A DNA stretch of 22,758 nucleotides from Methanosarcinales archaeon. GTDB lineage: Archaea > Halobacteriota > Syntropharchaeia > Alkanophagales > Methanospirareceae. The notes under the pieces were generated by a model. It did no database searches. It was not told where the DNA came from and saw only the letters and a program-made list of their open reading frames with translations. The stretch is taken from the NCBI GenBank assembly GCA_030665925.1, contig DAOUYX010000002.1, positions 1-22,758 of the forward strand, given 5' to 3'. Shown piece after piece: positions 21,898 through 22,758 of this stretch (position 1 is the first letter of the stretch; each line of letters opens with the position of its first letter). A program made the position numbers and the translations under genes.

Positions 21898-22170
21898 ATG
21901 AAGATAACACCAAGTAATTTGTTGCAGCATGAGCTGATCGGATTGAAGATCAACGTGGATGAGAGCAGCAATAGCACTGTTCGTGGACTCGAAGGGACGG
22001 TGGTTGATGAGACGAGGAATATGTTGGTTATGGAGAACGAGCATAAGAAAGAGAAGAAGATAGCAAAAGCAGGAAACAGATTCATTTTCGAGTTGGAGGG
22101 AGGAGGAGTGCACGTGCGAGTGAAGGGAGATCGGCTCGTTTCAAGACCTGAAGATAGGATAAAAAAATGA
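21898..22170 (+). CDS. rnp1: RNase P protein component 1 (Rpp29/Pop4)
   Basis: 90 aa, the size of archaeal Rpp29. NLLQHELIGLKINVDES, then VRGLEGTVVDETRNMLVMEN and a Sm-like barrel ending VRVKGDRLVSRPEDRIKK. It binds Rpp21 and the specificity domain of RNase P RNA and supports tRNA 5' maturation. The start follows the aIF1 stop after 1 nt and its stop overlaps the rps17 ATG (ATGA), showing tight coupling. Confidence 0.95.
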   Translation: MKITPSNLLQHELIGLKINVDESSNSTVRGLEGTVVDETRNMLVMENEHKKEKKIAKAGNRFIFELEGGGVHVRVKGDRLVSRPEDRIKK

Positions 22171-22490
22171 GAGATATAGGGATAAACGTCAGGAAGCCGG
22201 AAGAGGAGTGTGACGATGTCAACTGCCCGTTTCACGGTACGCTGCCAGTGCGGGGCCAGATATTGGAAGGCACGGTGGTAAGCGACAAAGCGCCGAAGAC
22301 GGTTGTCGTTCTGCGGTCTTACCTCAAGAAGATTCCAAAATATGAACGGTATGAGAAGCGGAGGTCGAAGATACACGCGCACAACCCGCCCTGTATAAAT
22401 GCGAAAGTGGGTGACGTGGTGAAGATAGCAGAATGCAGACCGCTCAGTAAGACAAAAAGCTTTGTGGTTGTGGAAAAGCGAGCACCGTGA
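22167..22490 (+). CDS. rps17: 30S ribosomal protein S17 (uS17)
   Basis: 107 aa, archaeal uS17 with the N-terminal extension ECDDVNCPFHGTLPVRGQ, the OB-fold core GTVVSDKAPKTVVVLR, YERYEKRRSKIHAHNPP and the C-terminal GDVVKIAECRPLSKTKSFVVV. It is the last intact operon gene in view; rpl14, which normally follows in archaea, is not found, and an integrase relic occupies the next 270 nt. Confidence 0.97.
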   Translation: MRDIGINVRKPEEECDDVNCPFHGTLPVRGQILEGTVVSDKAPKTVVVLRSYLKKIPKYERYEKRRSKIHAHNPPCINAKVGDVVKIAECRPLSKTKSFVVVEKRAP

Positions 22491-22542
22491 TCAAGGCAGG
22501 TGGTTGCGATGGAATGATGTGAATTCGTGGGGTGAGGAGGAG

Positions 22543-22758
22543 ATGATAGAGGTTAGGAAAGGCGAAGAAAGGATTAAAATCTCTTTCCCCTATAACCTTG
22601 ACTACATCGCAAGATTGATTTATGTTCGAGGAGGGAAAGGGAGGAAAGATAGATAGATATACTCTGCTTTCAGATGTGACGATGTTGGAGGGTGGCACTG
22701 ATTTAAGATATATTCAAGAGCTTTTAGGGCATAAGAGCAGTAAAACAACGGAGATATA
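22543..22758 (+). pseudogene. internally deleted tyrosine recombinase (XerC/D-like), runs off the window
   Basis: ATG 22543 with GGTGAGGAGG just upstream opens a frame with IKISFPYNLDYIARL, the typical N-terminal SAM-like opening of archaeal integrases, joined directly to IYVRGGKGRKDR from the catalytic domain: most of the N-terminal domain and box I are gone. A GATA triplicate (22648-22659) adds 4 nt; removing one unit restores KGRKDRYTLLSDVTM. A second deletion then joins LEGGTDLRYIQELLGHKSS and KTTEIY, the box II histidine (LGH) and the residues leading into the catalytic Tyr. Two deletions and a frameshift make it a clear relic. Confidence 0.88.

Noticed and set aside
1..22758. CRISPR arrays, tRNA and rRNA genes
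   Set aside because: No regularly spaced repeats and no T-loop (GTTCRANNC) in a plausible cloverleaf were found by eye on either strand.

Overview
The window is archaeal chromosome. Its right half carries the archaeal ribosomal superoperon order rpl3, rpl4, rpl23, rpl2, rps19, rpl22, rps3, rpl29, aIF1, RNase P Rpp29, rps17. It also has archaeal Dph2, an aconitase-X protein of the archaeal mevalonate route, a thioinosine-type nucleoside phosphorylase and AT-rich TATA boxes, several about 27 nt upstream of a start codon (leaderless mRNAs). A dockerin-like relic and the kinds of relic transposase present fit an uncultured methanogen/ANME-type euryarchaeon (possibly ANME-1/Methanophagales). That placement is inference from gene content; no rRNA is present.

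Layout. 1-490: mostly non-coding, with a GC-rich segment that folds into a four-stem RNA candidate. 489-1367: RHH regulator with a 58-aa overlapping partner, then a UPF0145 protein. 1493-2144 (minus): a shortened UPF0145 paralogue in a small overlapping operon with a membrane protein. 2654-4271: a kleisin-like protein overlapping a tandem winged-helix (ScpB/Nse3 KITE-like) protein, then a zinc ribbon; no SMC gene is nearby. 4281-7756: a graveyard of broken genes (IS630 transposase end, ABC-2 permease, ABC ATPase C-terminus, dockerin fragment). Between the two transporter relics lies an intact three-gene cassette: two four-helix membrane proteins and a cysteine-rich protein with an R-x6-H HEPN-like motif. 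7859-10101: MNT/HEPN pair beside an IS1634-type transposase with a frameshift. 10282-10709: two small ORFs. 10869-13643: phosphorylase, dph2 and, divergently, a membrane-anchored thioredoxin-fold protein. 13787-15432: a serine resolvase between two decayed reading frames with possibly related C-termini, plus repeated AGTGT-type motifs and an RHH protein. 15594-22490: aconitase X and the ribosomal/translation operon. 22543-22758: an internally deleted tyrosine recombinase relic exactly where rpl14 would normally follow rps17.

How it fits together. The housekeeping genes (phosphorylase, dph2, acnX, translation operon) are intact, in conserved form, and closely packed. The accessory half shows repeated insertion and decay: at least five recognisable coding relics, two with 4-nt tandem duplications as the disabling lesion, next to regulators and toxin/antitoxin-like pairs. 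The best candidates for something undescribed are the membrane/membrane/HEPN-like cassette, the kleisin-KITE-zinc ribbon cluster, and the structured RNA near the left edge.
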